Assembly (NCBI GenBank): GCA_003223325.1 | Contig: QHYS01000124.1 | Span: 1,803 to 45,452, forward strand | Direction of reading: 5' to 3' | From: Acidobacteriota bacterium | GTDB lineage: Bacteria; Acidobacteriota; Terriglobia; Acidiferrales; UBA7541 | DNA: 43,650 nt | In this document: in pieces, positions 1 to 7,735 of the stretch | Position numbering within the stretch: position 1 is the first letter of the stretch | Layout of the letters: the number at the start of each line of letters is the position of its first letter | The notes under the pieces: generated by a model | The model's input: only the letters and a program-made list of their open reading frames with translations | The model's database searches: none | Told to the model about the DNA's origin: nothing | Translations under genes and position numbers: made by a program

Positions 1-397
1 ATCTCCTTTTGACTTCAAGAACTGCATGATCATACACCCATCCCTGTTCTGTTCAGTTGGGAAAGACTCCCCGTACGTATAGCTCTCAAGGCCGCATGAA
101 TACTGGCATGTGCTCGATTATTAGGGGCTGAGGCGAACGCAAATCTGCGCTCGCAGACATCCATTTTCTCTTGGGGCGATTTCCTAACGGAAATCATGAT
201 TTGACGATCGCTCTGGGTAACGATAGTACCTCGGTTCCATTGGCAGGTGCTGGAACCAAGCGCAAGAATAAGGCATGGCAACAAGCGCCTCCGAGTTCCT
301 CGCGGATACGCTACCCGTCGAAAGACCTCCAGCGAAAGCCGGTTCCGACTCGCCACGGCTAATCAACTCGGAACGTAAACACCGGAATGGCGTTCCG
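1..397. other. Region with no gene seen
   Basis: No convincing coding region, RNA gene or repeat was seen upstream of the first PilZ protein. An in-frame ATG at 275 would lengthen that protein by 41 residues. The extra residues are basic and proline-rich and look like translated leader rather than part of a domain. The stretch probably holds the promoter and leader of the PilZ gene, but no promoter hexamers stand out. Confidence 0.4.
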
Positions 398-1015
398 ATG
401 AAGGGGAACCAGAGGCTACGTCTCGAGCTGCCGGTGTTTGTTTACAGCCGCTCGACAGATCAGGAACCTGAACCTTTGCACGAGATGGCACGCTCTCTGG
501 TTGTCTACGCCCGCGGTGGTGTCCTGCTTCTAGGTGCAACTGTGAAGTTGGGACAGGAGTTGCTCTTAGTTAATCCTCGGAGCGAGGTACAGGCAGTGTG
601 TCGTGTTGCCGGATTCGAGCCGTGTCCGCCCATGGTGAGACTCGAGTTCACAGAGCCCGTCCCAGGGTTTTGGGGTGTTGCCTTCCCTCCTGAGGACGGG
701 GATCCCGCCGAGCGCAAGCTGCCTCGGGTGCCCCGCCGTTCTCGTCGAGTTGAATCTTCCCTGCCCATACAAGTTCGCCAAGCGGCGGAGTCAGCAAGTG
801 AGGCTAGGGACCTGTGTATCACGCAGAATATTTCGCGTGACGGGCTTTATTTCAGGAGCGGGCTCCTCACCTACCGCGAGGGCATGCGTCTCGCGATCAG
901 CTTCCTACGCCATTCGGGTCTTTTTGCTCCTAATTCCAAATACATAGGGCAGATAGTGCGTGTGGATCCGATCGAAGATGGCCTCGTAGGGGTCGCGGTC
1001 AGGTTGGTAGGGTAA
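398..1015 (+). CDS. Tandem PilZ-domain protein
   Basis: This is a cytoplasmic protein of about 205 residues with two PilZ-like halves; PilZ domains usually bind cyclic di-GMP. The second half is canonical: an arginine-rich motif (RRSRRVESSLPIQV) is followed by NISRDG, matching the RxxxR and (D/N)xSxxG signatures. The first half has the same beta-barrel pattern (RLRLELPVFV, then VVYARGGVLLL) but lacks the D/NxSxxG motif, so it probably does not bind ligand and may resemble the YcgR-N/PilZN type. The ATG at 398 is chosen because the domain begins there; the ATG at 275 is the alternative. Neither has a strong ribosome binding site. The gene stands alone, and its effector target cannot be deduced. 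Two further PilZ proteins lie in this window. Confidence 0.85.
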   Translation: MKGNQRLRLELPVFVYSRSTDQEPEPLHEMARSLVVYARGGVLLLGATVKLGQELLLVNPRSEVQAVCRVAGFEPCPPMVRLEFTEPVPGFWGVAFPPEDGDPAERKLPRVPRRSRRVESSLPIQVRQAAESASEARDLCITQNISRDGLYFRSGLLTYREGMRLAISFLRHSGLFAPNSKYIGQIVRVDPIEDGLVGVAVRLVG

Positions 1016-1371
1016 CGTAAAAGCAGCCCGCCAGATCCGTCGCAGTCATAAGCCACTGACGCCGTTATTCTTACCATAGCCGTCGCCTCCTCAACAAACA
1101 CAGTTACTGAATTCCCTGCGACGACGAGCGTGTTACTCGATTCCTCCCAGGTTGCGATCATGCGCAATGCAATGCCAGGTAATTAGCAAAGTGCCGAGAC
1201 AACAGCAGCGGCGCTCTTGCACAGTGCCTTGAAATTGCTGCCCCGCTTTTTCTATCTCTCCTTTTGGTAAGCTGTTCTGGGACAAACCACTTCACAACGC
1301 ATTGGCATGGCACGTGCCCTTCTCCCTTTTGAATTTAGCGGAATATGCGGAGCCTTGGCGAGGGAGAAGCC
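1016..1371. other. Intergenic region, no gene seen
   Basis: About 356 bases separate the tandem PilZ gene from the oxidoreductase gene. Reading frames here are short and lack ribosome binding sites. No hairpin with a T-tract was found after the PilZ stop. A GAGGGAG ribosome binding site at the far end belongs to the next gene. Confidence 0.4.
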
Positions 1372-1998
1372 ATGAAACTAATTGTATTGGGAGCTACGGG
1401 AGGTACGGGATTAGAAATTGTTCGGCAGGCAATTGAGCATGGTCATCGGGTGACGGCACTCGTCCGCAATCCGGAGCGCTTGAAACCTTTCGGCGACCGC
1501 ATCGGTGTCAGTCAAGGAGACCTGCTCAACAGTGCCGAGATGGGAAAGGCAATTCACGGTCATGACGCGGTCCTATCTGGATTCGGGCCACGCTACCCTG
1601 TAGCGAAAGCTGAAAGGGACCTTCTACGGCGCTTCGCAGTCACATTGACGAGCGCCATGTTAGAAGTCGGAGTCAGGCGCGTGGTGATCGAGTCGGTGGC
1701 ATTCCTGTTCAAGGACTCCATCATCCCTCCGGCGTACTTTCTGGGTCGGTTGTTCTTCGGCGATACGGTCGCCGATGCATCTGGAATGGAGGACGTTTTT
1801 CGGAAGAGTGGACTCGACTGGACCATCGTGCGCCCACCCGAACTTACAAATAGGCCTCCTACGGGGAAGTACCGGGTCAGGGAAGGCCACCTGCCTCGTT
1901 TCGGCTTCGCCATCTCGCGTGCGGATGTCGCTGATTTCATGATCGGAATCGCCGAAAGAAATACGTCCATCGGCAAAGTCGTAGGCGTGAGTAATTGA
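1372..1998 (+). CDS. NAD(P)H-binding NmrA/SDR-like oxidoreductase
   Basis: This is a 208-residue atypical short-chain dehydrogenase of the NAD(P)H-binding (NmrA/BLVRB-like) type. The Rossmann motif GATGGTG is at residues 7-13. The RNPERL segment after the second strand is typical of NADP-preferring members. Later features are a D(A)VLSGFG strand and WTIVRPPELTN, the usual loop near the end of this family. No signal peptide is present, so it is cytoplasmic. An ATG at 1345 is in frame, but AGGGAG lies five bases before the ATG at 1372, which decides the start. The substrate is unknown; relatives reduce flavins or quinones or act as redox-sensing regulators. No gene partner is evident. A TIGR03435-like fragment begins just downstream. 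Confidence 0.88.
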   Translation: MKLIVLGATGGTGLEIVRQAIEHGHRVTALVRNPERLKPFGDRIGVSQGDLLNSAEMGKAIHGHDAVLSGFGPRYPVAKAERDLLRRFAVTLTSAMLEVGVRRVVIESVAFLFKDSIIPPAYFLGRLFFGDTVADASGMEDVFRKSGLDWTIVRPPELTNRPPTGKYRVREGHLPRFGFAISRADVADFMIGIAERNTSIGKVVGVSN

Positions 1999-2004
1999 GA
2001 GCGA

Positions 2005-2135
2005 AGTTCCCAACCTGATTCCTTTGGACCGACGTTCCTGGAGGCGGTGAGGAAGCAATGCGGACTCAAATTGGGGCCTGAGACCAGGCCTATAGATGTA
2101 TTGTCGTCGACCATCTGGAGCATCCCTCCGAAAAC
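2005..2135 (+). pseudogene. Remnant of a TIGR03435-like protein, C-terminal end
   Basis: Translation from 2005 gives a stretch containing FGPTFLEAVRKQCGLKLGPE and then TRPIDV. After a one-base change of frame near 2099-2101 it continues as IVVDHLEHPSEN. From memory, this matches the typical end of the acidobacterial TIGR03435 family (a PSLFTALQEQLGLKLEP-like segment, then VLVIDHVEKPSEN and stop). Only the last 45 or so residues remain. The frame is broken, the expected stop after PSEN is lost (TGT), and there is no start. It lies directly behind the oxidoreductase gene, so the rest of the original gene has been deleted or replaced. The function of the family is unknown. Confidence 0.62.
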
Positions 2136-2605
2136 TGTCGCGAACGCGCGCGGCTTAAACGCCATGTATTCAGACGCTGTCTCTGCCAACAGCGTTCAGT
2201 TTCGGGCAGAGCAACCCGTGTAGAATTGCGGGCATCGTCCAGAGCATTGTGCTAGCGTGTGCTTGCTTGGCCCATCGGTTCAAATTTCCGCTCGCTTCAC
2301 GTGTTGAAGCTCATCGCACGAGTTGAGCATTTCTGTTGCAGGAACGGTCCACAAAATCGCCGCGCGCCCGGCTGCGTGAGAGGCATGGCACACGCGCGCC
2401 TGCGTACGCCACAATGGTGCAAACGCAGGCGCCGGGGGCGAGGTCACTGTCGTCGAGTTATCAACCAAAATGCCACATGATCCAAGCGCCGCGTGTCGCA
2501 GCTCGGGTTCACGTCCATGGCATATACACATTTGACGCGTCCACGGAAATGGCGTAGAAGGTGCACCTGCGGGCTCACATCCTTCGAATCCACGAGGAGG
2601 CGGAG
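2136..2605. other. Non-coding region, possibly decayed sequence
   Basis: About 470 bases lie between the TIGR03435-like remnant and the small cupin gene. Reading frames are short and basic, with biased composition in every frame, and none has a ribosome binding site. A piece near 2276-2295 resembles a tRNA T-loop but has no pairing stem. The last 12 bases before 2606 carry the strong GAGGAGG site of the cupin gene. Confidence 0.4.
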
Positions 2606-3028
2606 ATGAGAAGCGCAGGATTGTTCGCAATGTGTGTCGCAGCAACCATCCTCATGATTCTTGGGGCGCCCATAGTAGGAGGGCAGGAAAAGGGGGAGGG
2701 GGCACAAGACCTGTTGCAAGTTTGCGGGAAGAACTGCACGGTGCAGTTCGAGAACATCGACGTACGAGTGATTGAAGTGGTGATGAAAAAAGGCAGCAAA
2801 CTGGGGATGCATACTCATCGTTGCCCTTTCGTTTGGTTGGCACGGGGACCAGGGGAGGTGAAAGTCACCTTGCCAGATGGAACCTCCGAAACCCTTACGG
2901 TCAAAGCTAACCAAGCACAATTTTCGAATGCTGTAACGCATGCCATGGAAAACGTCGGCTCGACGGATTGGCGGTCCGTGGTCGCAGAACAGAAGTGTAC
3001 CCCTTTGGCGACGCCGGACCGTCGCTGA
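2606..3028 (+). CDS. Small secreted cupin-like protein
   Basis: This 140-residue protein has an N-terminal hydrophobic segment (LFAMCVAATILMILGAPIVG) that acts as a signal peptide or lipid-free anchor. The rest is a single cupin barrel. The first cupin motif is GMHTHRCPFVWLARG, which keeps the HxH metal pair but has no glutamate at the usual position. A SNAVTHAMENVG segment carries the last histidine of motif two. The enzyme or binding activity cannot be told. The start is fixed by GAGGAGG five bases before the ATG at 2606; an upstream ATG at 2561 lacks such a site. It is expected in the periplasm. Two larger secreted cupins at 23867 and 24653 are only distantly alike. Confidence 0.75.
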   Translation: MRSAGLFAMCVAATILMILGAPIVGGQEKGEGAQDLLQVCGKNCTVQFENIDVRVIEVVMKKGSKLGMHTHRCPFVWLARGPGEVKVTLPDGTSETLTVKANQAQFSNAVTHAMENVGSTDWRSVVAEQKCTPLATPDRR

Positions 3029-3364
3029 GAAAACCAGCCTATTTGGCGAATCACAACTTCGAGGCTGGCACCGACCTTTTCCCGGGGAGAAGAAGGAATG
3101 GAGAAGGAGTACGTGCCCCGGATATTCGGCGAAATGTCACCTTTGCTCCGTTTGAACAGAGCGATCATCGGCGTCTGTAATTCCACCGGCACCATCGAGC
3201 GTCGCCGTCGCACTGTCGTAATGCGATCCCCTGGTGGGAGGCATCGCCACCAAAGAAAAGGTGGCCGCTAATTGACGGTGTACGTAACGCTCCGCCCGGT
3301 TTGTTTTTCTCCATCGGCGGCGTGGCGCCTAGGGCGGATAATCCTGTTCGATGCTGAGGGGTGA
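3029..3364. other. Convergent intergenic region, no gene seen
   Basis: This region lies between the plus-strand cupin and the minus-strand small cysteine-containing gene. No supported coding region is present. No T-tract terminator was recognised for either flanking gene. Confidence 0.4.
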
Positions 3365-3544
3365 TCAGTGAGTCTGTGAGGGCTTCGGATAAGGGGAATT
3401 TCGTTCCATCCACATTTCCCAGCAGGAATAGGTGCGACCGTTTGGGTCGTTGTCTGTGTGGAAGGTCATGTACTCGTCAGAGCCGAACTTCTTGAATCGG
3501 GCATAGGGCCCGGTAATCTCCTCTCCACATAACTGGCACGTCAT
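3365..3544 (-). CDS. Tiny CxxC zinc-binding-like protein, 59 residues
   Basis: This short gene starts with ATG at 3544, preceded by a perfect AGGAGG at a five-base distance, which is strong support for translation. The product begins MTCQLCGEEITGPYARFKKF, followed about ten residues later by FHTDNDPNGRTYSCWEMW. The Cys-x2-Cys, His and downstream Cys spacing suggests one structural zinc site of a treble-clef or TRASH/YHS-like kind. The tail (ERNSPYPKPSQTH) looks disordered. The gene behind it in the transcript direction's origin, at 3642-3896, has the same cysteine arrangement and the same kind of ribosome binding site, so the two may be a cotranscribed pair. No family is recognised with certainty and no function is assigned. 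Confidence 0.6.
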   Translation of the reverse strand: MTCQLCGEEITGPYARFKKFGSDEYMTFHTDNDPNGRTYSCWEMWMERNSPYPKPSQTH

Positions 3545-3641
3545 GGCAACCTCCTAGAGGGTCGATGGTTTGTCTTGGGGTAGCCGGACAGGGACTGCCG
3601 GCAGGAGGCACGGGAGAAACGAAATGACCGCTTCAATGTGC

Positions 3642-3896
3642 TCATGTTGCTGCAGGCCCTTCGACCTTGGCGCGATGGAACTCCTGACGAAGATCGAGCT
3701 TCTTCCTGTGGAGATATTCCGCGTATTCCCGATTCAGCAGTTGTTCCAGGCAGCGGTTATCGTGGAAGAAAAAGGTCTCGTGAGAGATGTGTTGGCCCTC
3801 CCCGATCCAACGAGGGTCGGAAGGGGTGATAGCAGTATTGCAACCGGCGCAAGCGTGTTCGCCAACGGTGTTCGTCTTAATCGTCAAACGTTCCAC
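3642..3896 (-). CDS. Small CxxC zinc-binding-like protein, 84 residues
   Basis: The product contains HACAGCNTAITPSDPRWIGE, then FFFHDNRCLEQLLNREYAEY and a charged helical tail. The CxxC, His and Cys arrangement ending in an aromatic FFFHDNRC loop resembles TRASH/YHS-type treble clefs, which often bind metals or other proteins. The start is taken as GTG at 3896 because AGGAGG lies six bases upstream; the in-frame ATG at 3929 has no such site. A plus-strand reading frame covers the same bases but has less natural composition. The gene lies 97 bases before the 59-residue gene on the same strand and shares its layout. Function unknown. Confidence 0.6.
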   Translation of the reverse strand: MERLTIKTNTVGEHACAGCNTAITPSDPRWIGEGQHISHETFFFHDNRCLEQLLNREYAEYLHRKKLDLRQEFHRAKVEGPAAT

Positions 3897-4150
3897 CAGA
3901 AGCCTCCTTTTCGAAGTCTTAGTGTCCATCGGAACGGCTCAAAGACAATTCCGATAGAGGAGAGAAAAGGACAATGAAAATCCCGAATCATCGTCATCCT
4001 CTTGTCTGTGTCCTATGGAATCGCATGAGACTTCCTTTGGGCTCGGCTGTTAAAAATCGTGGCGGATTCGGCGGTGGCCTCTTGGATAGAATTTTGACGA
4101 GTTTCTAGCGCGTGATACTTGCGCTCTCGCAAGGAGGCTTTAACCTGTCC

Positions 4151-4191
4151 AAATGTGACGCCAATCGGCATAGCAAATCTGACGCGAATCG
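4151..4191. repeat. Two 17-bp direct repeats, 24-bp period
   Basis: The segment AAATgTGACGCcAATCG at 4151-4167 recurs as AAATcTGACGCgAATCG at 4175-4191, with 15 of 17 bases identical and a spacing of about two helical turns. It lies upstream of the small zinc-protein pair (first start at 3896, minus strand) and past the end of the epimerase gene. Such paired direct repeats can be response-regulator boxes, but this is only inference. The remainder of 3897-4246 holds no gene that could be recognised. Confidence 0.35.
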
Positions 4192-4246
4192 AAATGCGGA
4201 CCGCGTAGCCGCCAGGGTTGTGGTAGGCTCTGGATTCCCATACGTA

Positions 4247-5221
4247 TCAGACCACTTCAATCATTGTGGAACGAAGATGGGCCGCGGTGCGATCGATGAT
4301 CTCTTGCAGCGCGATCTTCGGCCGGAATCCGGTGACCCCGTCTAACTTCTCGACCGAGGGAACGCGCCGCTGCATATCTTCGTACCCTCGCCCATATGCT
4401 TGGTCGTACGGTGTGTACAAGATCTGGGAACGGCTACCGACACGCTGCCGGACAAGCATCGCCAAGTCTTCGATCGAGATCTCCTGCGTGCCGCCGATGT
4501 TGAAGATCTCGCCGAAAGCTCGGGCGTCAATCAGCTTTGTGACCGCTTCCACTGCATCTCGGACGTCGCAGAAACAGCGCGATTGCTTCCCGTCCCCGTG
4601 AATCGTGATGGGAACTTCTGCGAGGGCCTGCTGAACAAACGTGGGCAGCACCATGCCGTACCGCGCATTCTGCCTAGGCCCTACGGTGTTGAAGAAACGC
4701 ACCACAATCGTCGGCAATTGTTTCTCTTCCCAGTAAGATAGCGCTAAACACTCATCTAGAATTTTCGAAGCGGCGTAGCTCCAACGGCTCTTTCGCGTCG
4801 AGCCGAGAACAAGGTCGTCATCTTCGCAGAAAGGAACCTTGTTGCTCTTACCGTACACTTCCGAGGTAGAAGCGATCAGGACAGGCGTTCGGTTCCTGGC
4901 TGCGGCCTCGAGCACGATCTGTGTTCCAGTAACGTTGGTTTCGATAGATTCGACAGGGTGTTCCAATATCAGCTTCACGCCGAGCGAAGCGGCAAGGTGC
5001 ACGACGAAATCCGCCTCGCCTACCAGCTTTTCGACCGTGTAACGATCCTGAATGCTCCCCCAATTGAAATCGACTAGGCGGGCGTCCACCAAGGGCTCGA
5101 GGTTCCCTAGTCTCCCTGTGGATAGGTTATCGAGCACACTAACGCGGTAGCCTCGCCGGACGAGCCGTTGCGCGAGATGGGAACCGATAAAGCCTGCGCC
5201 GCCGGTGATGAGGAAGCGCAT
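4247..5221 (-). CDS. NAD-dependent epimerase/dehydratase (nucleotide sugar)
   Basis: This 324-residue extended short-chain dehydrogenase acts on a nucleotide-diphosphate sugar. GGAGFIGSH at residues 7-15 binds NAD. STSEVYG (118-124) and YAASK (149-153) supply the catalytic Ser/Thr, Tyr and Lys. VRFFNTVGPRQN (174-185) is the substrate-loop motif shared by UDP-glucose 4-epimerases, UDP-glucuronate decarboxylases and dTDP-glucose dehydratases. Length and motifs fit a UDP-glucuronate decarboxylase or 4-epimerase, but the exact sugar cannot be read from sequence. It starts three bases after the stop of the GT2 gene, so the two are almost certainly cotranscribed and probably translationally coupled. 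The likely role is precursor supply for a surface polysaccharide. Confidence 0.92.
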   Translation of the reverse strand: MRFLITGGAGFIGSHLAQRLVRRGYRVSVLDNLSTGRLGNLEPLVDARLVDFNWGSIQDRYTVEKLVGEADFVVHLAASLGVKLILEHPVESIETNVTGTQIVLEAAARNRTPVLIASTSEVYGKSNKVPFCEDDDLVLGSTRKSRWSYAASKILDECLALSYWEEKQLPTIVVRFFNTVGPRQNARYGMVLPTFVQQALAEVPITIHGDGKQSRCFCDVRDAVEAVTKLIDARAFGEIFNIGGTQEISIEDLAMLVRQRVGSRSQILYTPYDQAYGRGYEDMQRRVPSVEKLDGVTGFRPKIALQEIIDRTAAHLRSTMIEVV

Positions 5222-5224
5222 TTT

Positions 5225-6586
5225 TCAATCGGCTCCCTGTTGTTCAAAACCGACGCGAGGTATTGGCTGCCAGCGCCGGTCGCCTCGGAAATAATTGACT
5301 TGCCCGCGCAGACGCCAAAGGACGTGCATAAATCGGAACGGAAAGAGTTCCAGCGCTGACTGAAAGATCAATCTCATCCGGTCTTGCGCTGTGTATCGAG
5401 GATAGCGCCGCTCACTCTGGCGAATCGAAAGGACGGAGAGAAGTACGGTTAACGCATAGCCCCCGCCAAGGATCGCCGGTGCCAGATTCCAGTTCAGACA
5501 GCCAACGATTGCGGCCAGGCCGACCGTAATCCAGCCAATCGCCTCCACAAGCGGTGCAAATAATTCGTAAATCCATAACCAAGGCAGCAGGACAAACCCG
5601 ATTCGCCCGTACTGCGGCCGGAAGAGCATTGACCGGAAACGCCATAACACGTCGCAAAGGCTGTTGTGCCAGCGTGCTCGCTGGCTAGCGACGTACCGGT
5701 AGTTTGCGGGAACCTCGGTCCAGACCTTTGCATCGGGAGCAAAGCGAATGCGGTGGGGCAAATTGTTGGCGAGGATAAAGCGGTGGATCTTGAGAGTCAT
5801 ATCCATGTCTTCCGCCAGTACGTTGGCGTAACCGCCGACCGCTCGCAGTAAGTCGGTCCTGAACAATCCCATTGCGCCCGATATGTTCGTCGTCATGTTC
5901 AAGAACGACCATCCCAGCCTGGACATAAAGAAGGCGCGAGCATATTCAATGACCTGTGCCACTTCGAAATAATGGCGCGGGGAGTGGATCGCCCGCAGCT
6001 GGCCGCCAGCAACATCACAGCCGTTCACCACGTGGAGATTGCCGCCGACTGCAACGGTAGCGGGGTCTGCCAGGACGACGGATATCAGCCGCCGCACTGC
6101 CTGCTTTTCGGGCAGGCTATCGGTATCCGTCACGAGCACATATTCGCCGGAGGCGATTTCCAGAGCGGCGTTGGATGCATCACCCTTGAAGCCCGCACTC
6201 AGCTTGCGGACCACGACGAGCCGCGGGTCGCTCGAACTGCGCCACACGCTCAGAATTGGCCGGTGCGGCAGCCTGGACACAACCGGCGAGTCGTCGAGCT
6301 CGATCTGGTACGCTTTTTGAAGCGATTCAAACGTCGCATCGGTACTCTCATCGTCCACGAACAAAACTTCCAGGTTCGGGTAGTTCAGCGCCAAGAAGGA
6401 GTATGCAGCGCCAAGGATGCACGCTTCCTCGTTCTTGGCTGGAGCGATGATGGTGACTCGCGGCAGGGAAAGATGGGACAGCGCCAGATCCCGGACACAC
6501 GTCTCTTCACCATGGCGCTTGCTGTAACGCCACGCGAGGATCATCAGCGCCATATAGCTGATCGTGCTCCCGGCGTAATACCACAA
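5225..6586 (-). CDS. Processive-type GT2 glycosyltransferase, membrane protein
   Basis: About 453 residues with an N-terminal membrane segment (residues 2-20), a GT-A catalytic domain and hydrophobic helices near residues 325-380. The motifs of BcsA/PgaC-type synthases are all present: FVDDES (76-81), DTD (154-156), AEDMD (258-262) and QRARW (302-306). It probably polymerises or transfers sugar at the cytoplasmic face of the inner membrane for an exopolysaccharide. The start is uncertain. The listed start is TTG with no clear ribosome binding site, and the frame stays open upstream towards the end of the YaiO-like gene 40 bases away. It lies between an outer-membrane barrel gene and a sugar epimerase on the same strand, which fits a polysaccharide export or modification operon. 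Confidence 0.9.
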   Translation of the reverse strand: MWYYAGSTISYMALMILAWRYSKRHGEETCVRDLALSHLSLPRVTIIAPAKNEEACILGAAYSFLALNYPNLEVLFVDDESTDATFESLQKAYQIELDDSPVVSRLPHRPILSVWRSSSDPRLVVVRKLSAGFKGDASNAALEIASGEYVLVTDTDSLPEKQAVRRLISVVLADPATVAVGGNLHVVNGCDVAGGQLRAIHSPRHYFEVAQVIEYARAFFMSRLGWSFLNMTTNISGAMGLFRTDLLRAVGGYANVLAEDMDMTLKIHRFILANNLPHRIRFAPDAKVWTEVPANYRYVASQRARWHNSLCDVLWRFRSMLFRPQYGRIGFVLLPWLWIYELFAPLVEAIGWITVGLAAIVGCLNWNLAPAILGGGYALTVLLSVLSIRQSERRYPRYTAQDRMRLIFQSALELFPFRFMHVLWRLRGQVNYFRGDRRWQPIPRVGFEQQGAD

Positions 6587-6626
6587 GAAAACCCAGCTTG
6601 CGCGGGCGATGATCGGTCCGATGGTG

Positions 6627-7454
6627 TTAGAAGCGAAGTGCGTAAGATACCCCGTAGGAATCGTCGGCTAGATGATTTGCGCCATACTGGACGCGAAAGT
6701 AATAGGCGCCCGCGCTGGTGCTTCTCGTCAGCCAGAAGTGCACTCCGGCACCGAATGCCCGCGACGAAACGTTGTTGATTTGTAAAATGTCAGAGAGCTC
6801 GGAGTCGAAAGCGACCGCTGGCGAGACGCTGAGTCGCCGCGTCAGCGTCACGTTCAGCTTGGCGCCGCCTGAGGGCGCCCACGAGCTCGCTCCGGCAACG
6901 GTCGTGCGGATCGCGCCGGCGCGGAGGGTCAGCGCCCAGTCTCGTGGCAAGTAAACGACCACCGTCGGATTGACGAGCAAAATATTGATGGACGGTGAAA
7001 GGTGATAGCCTCTTTCTGTCACATTGAAATCCGTTTCTACTGCGCGAATTGCACTCCGACGAATTCCACTCCGACCGGATTGGTACAGAGTGCGCCCCGC
7101 CTCGAAGCTTGCCGACCATTCTGCCGTGCTGCTGGTGTCGGAATTTCGGCTTCCCCCGGCGGTCAGATATGTTTTGGCGTCGGGTTTCCACGTGACGTAC
7201 GAAGCGCCACCACCAAAACGCTCGCCAAAATAAACGCCGCCGGTGGCCACAGCTTCCAGCGTCCATCGCGGAAGAAGCCGGACCGTGGCGGCGATCCACC
7301 CGACGCGTGACGTTCGACGTGTGCTGTAGTCCTGTCCATCGAAGCCAAAACTGACTTGACCTTGCGTGCGGTCGCCGTCGCGGTTGGTTTGCGCATGGGC
7401 TACCGTAGCAAGAGAGACAAGGGCAATTACTCCGACAATCTGTTTGACAGCCAT
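6627..7454 (-). CDS. YaiO-like outer-membrane beta-barrel protein
   Basis: This 275-residue protein has a signal peptide (MAVKQIVGVIALVSLATVAHA). The rest is alternating amphipathic strands rich in Gly, Ser, Thr and aromatics, ending in YALRF with a terminal phenylalanine as expected for BAM-assembled barrels. The blocks TRRTSRVGWIAATVRLLPRW, WTLEAVATGGVYFG and SFEAGRTLYQS resemble the YaiO outer-membrane family (TIGR04390), often found beside glycosyltransferases. It is the first gene of a minus-strand operon continuing into GT2 and the epimerase. Its probable role is passage or anchoring of the polysaccharide in the outer membrane. A GGGGG run precedes the ATG. The family name is an inference from pattern; the barrel call is firmer. 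Confidence 0.75.
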   Translation of the reverse strand: MAVKQIVGVIALVSLATVAHAQTNRDGDRTQGQVSFGFDGQDYSTRRTSRVGWIAATVRLLPRWTLEAVATGGVYFGERFGGGASYVTWKPDAKTYLTAGGSRNSDTSSTAEWSASFEAGRTLYQSGRSGIRRSAIRAVETDFNVTERGYHLSPSINILLVNPTVVVYLPRDWALTLRAGAIRTTVAGASSWAPSGGAKLNVTLTRRLSVSPAVAFDSELSDILQINNVSSRAFGAGVHFWLTRSTSAGAYYFRVQYGANHLADDSYGVSYALRF

Positions 7455-7628
7455 CTAACCCCCGTAAAGAACGGGACTGATCGACGGAAACCGATGATTT
7501 CCGTGCGCTTCACACGACGATGGTTTTCGAATTGAGCGTAAGGGCAGGAGCTGCAGGGTCTAATGGTAAGTCGAAGCCATTCTGAATGGGAGACGCGGGC
7601 GGTACGGACTACACCCTAGGTACGGAGC

Positions 7629-7683
7629 GGAGATACAAGGGGTAGTACGAAAGTCTTAGGACTCCATAAATGGCCGTATCTCC
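7629..7683. repeat. 8-bp inverted repeat in intergenic region
   Basis: GGAGATAC at 7629-7636 and GTATCTCC at 7676-7683 form a perfect inverted repeat with a 39-base loop. The surrounding 7455-7735 stretch is the leader of the YaiO-GT2-epimerase operon and also the trailer of the cytochrome-YVTN gene. It contains no gene. The repeat could be an operator pair or an RNA stem; no T-tract follows, so it is not a standard terminator. Confidence 0.3.
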
Positions 7684-7735
7684 AGTGAAATGAGAGGCTC
7701 TTTTCGGCTCAGTCTAAGACCTAGGCGTGTCGCGT

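Noticed and set aside
2262-2300. tRNA-like T-loop (GGTTCAAATTT)
   Set aside because: The five bases on each side do not pair, and no acceptor stem or anticodon arm could be found around it.
3570-3977. Plus-strand reading frame of 135 residues
   Set aside because: It is antisense to the small cysteine protein at 3642-3896, which has a ribosome site and a paralog. The plus-strand product has no recognisable pattern.
5972-6778. Plus-strand reading frame of 268 residues
   Set aside because: Antisense shadow of the GT2 and YaiO-like genes. The composition is rich in His, Arg and Gln with no domain pattern.
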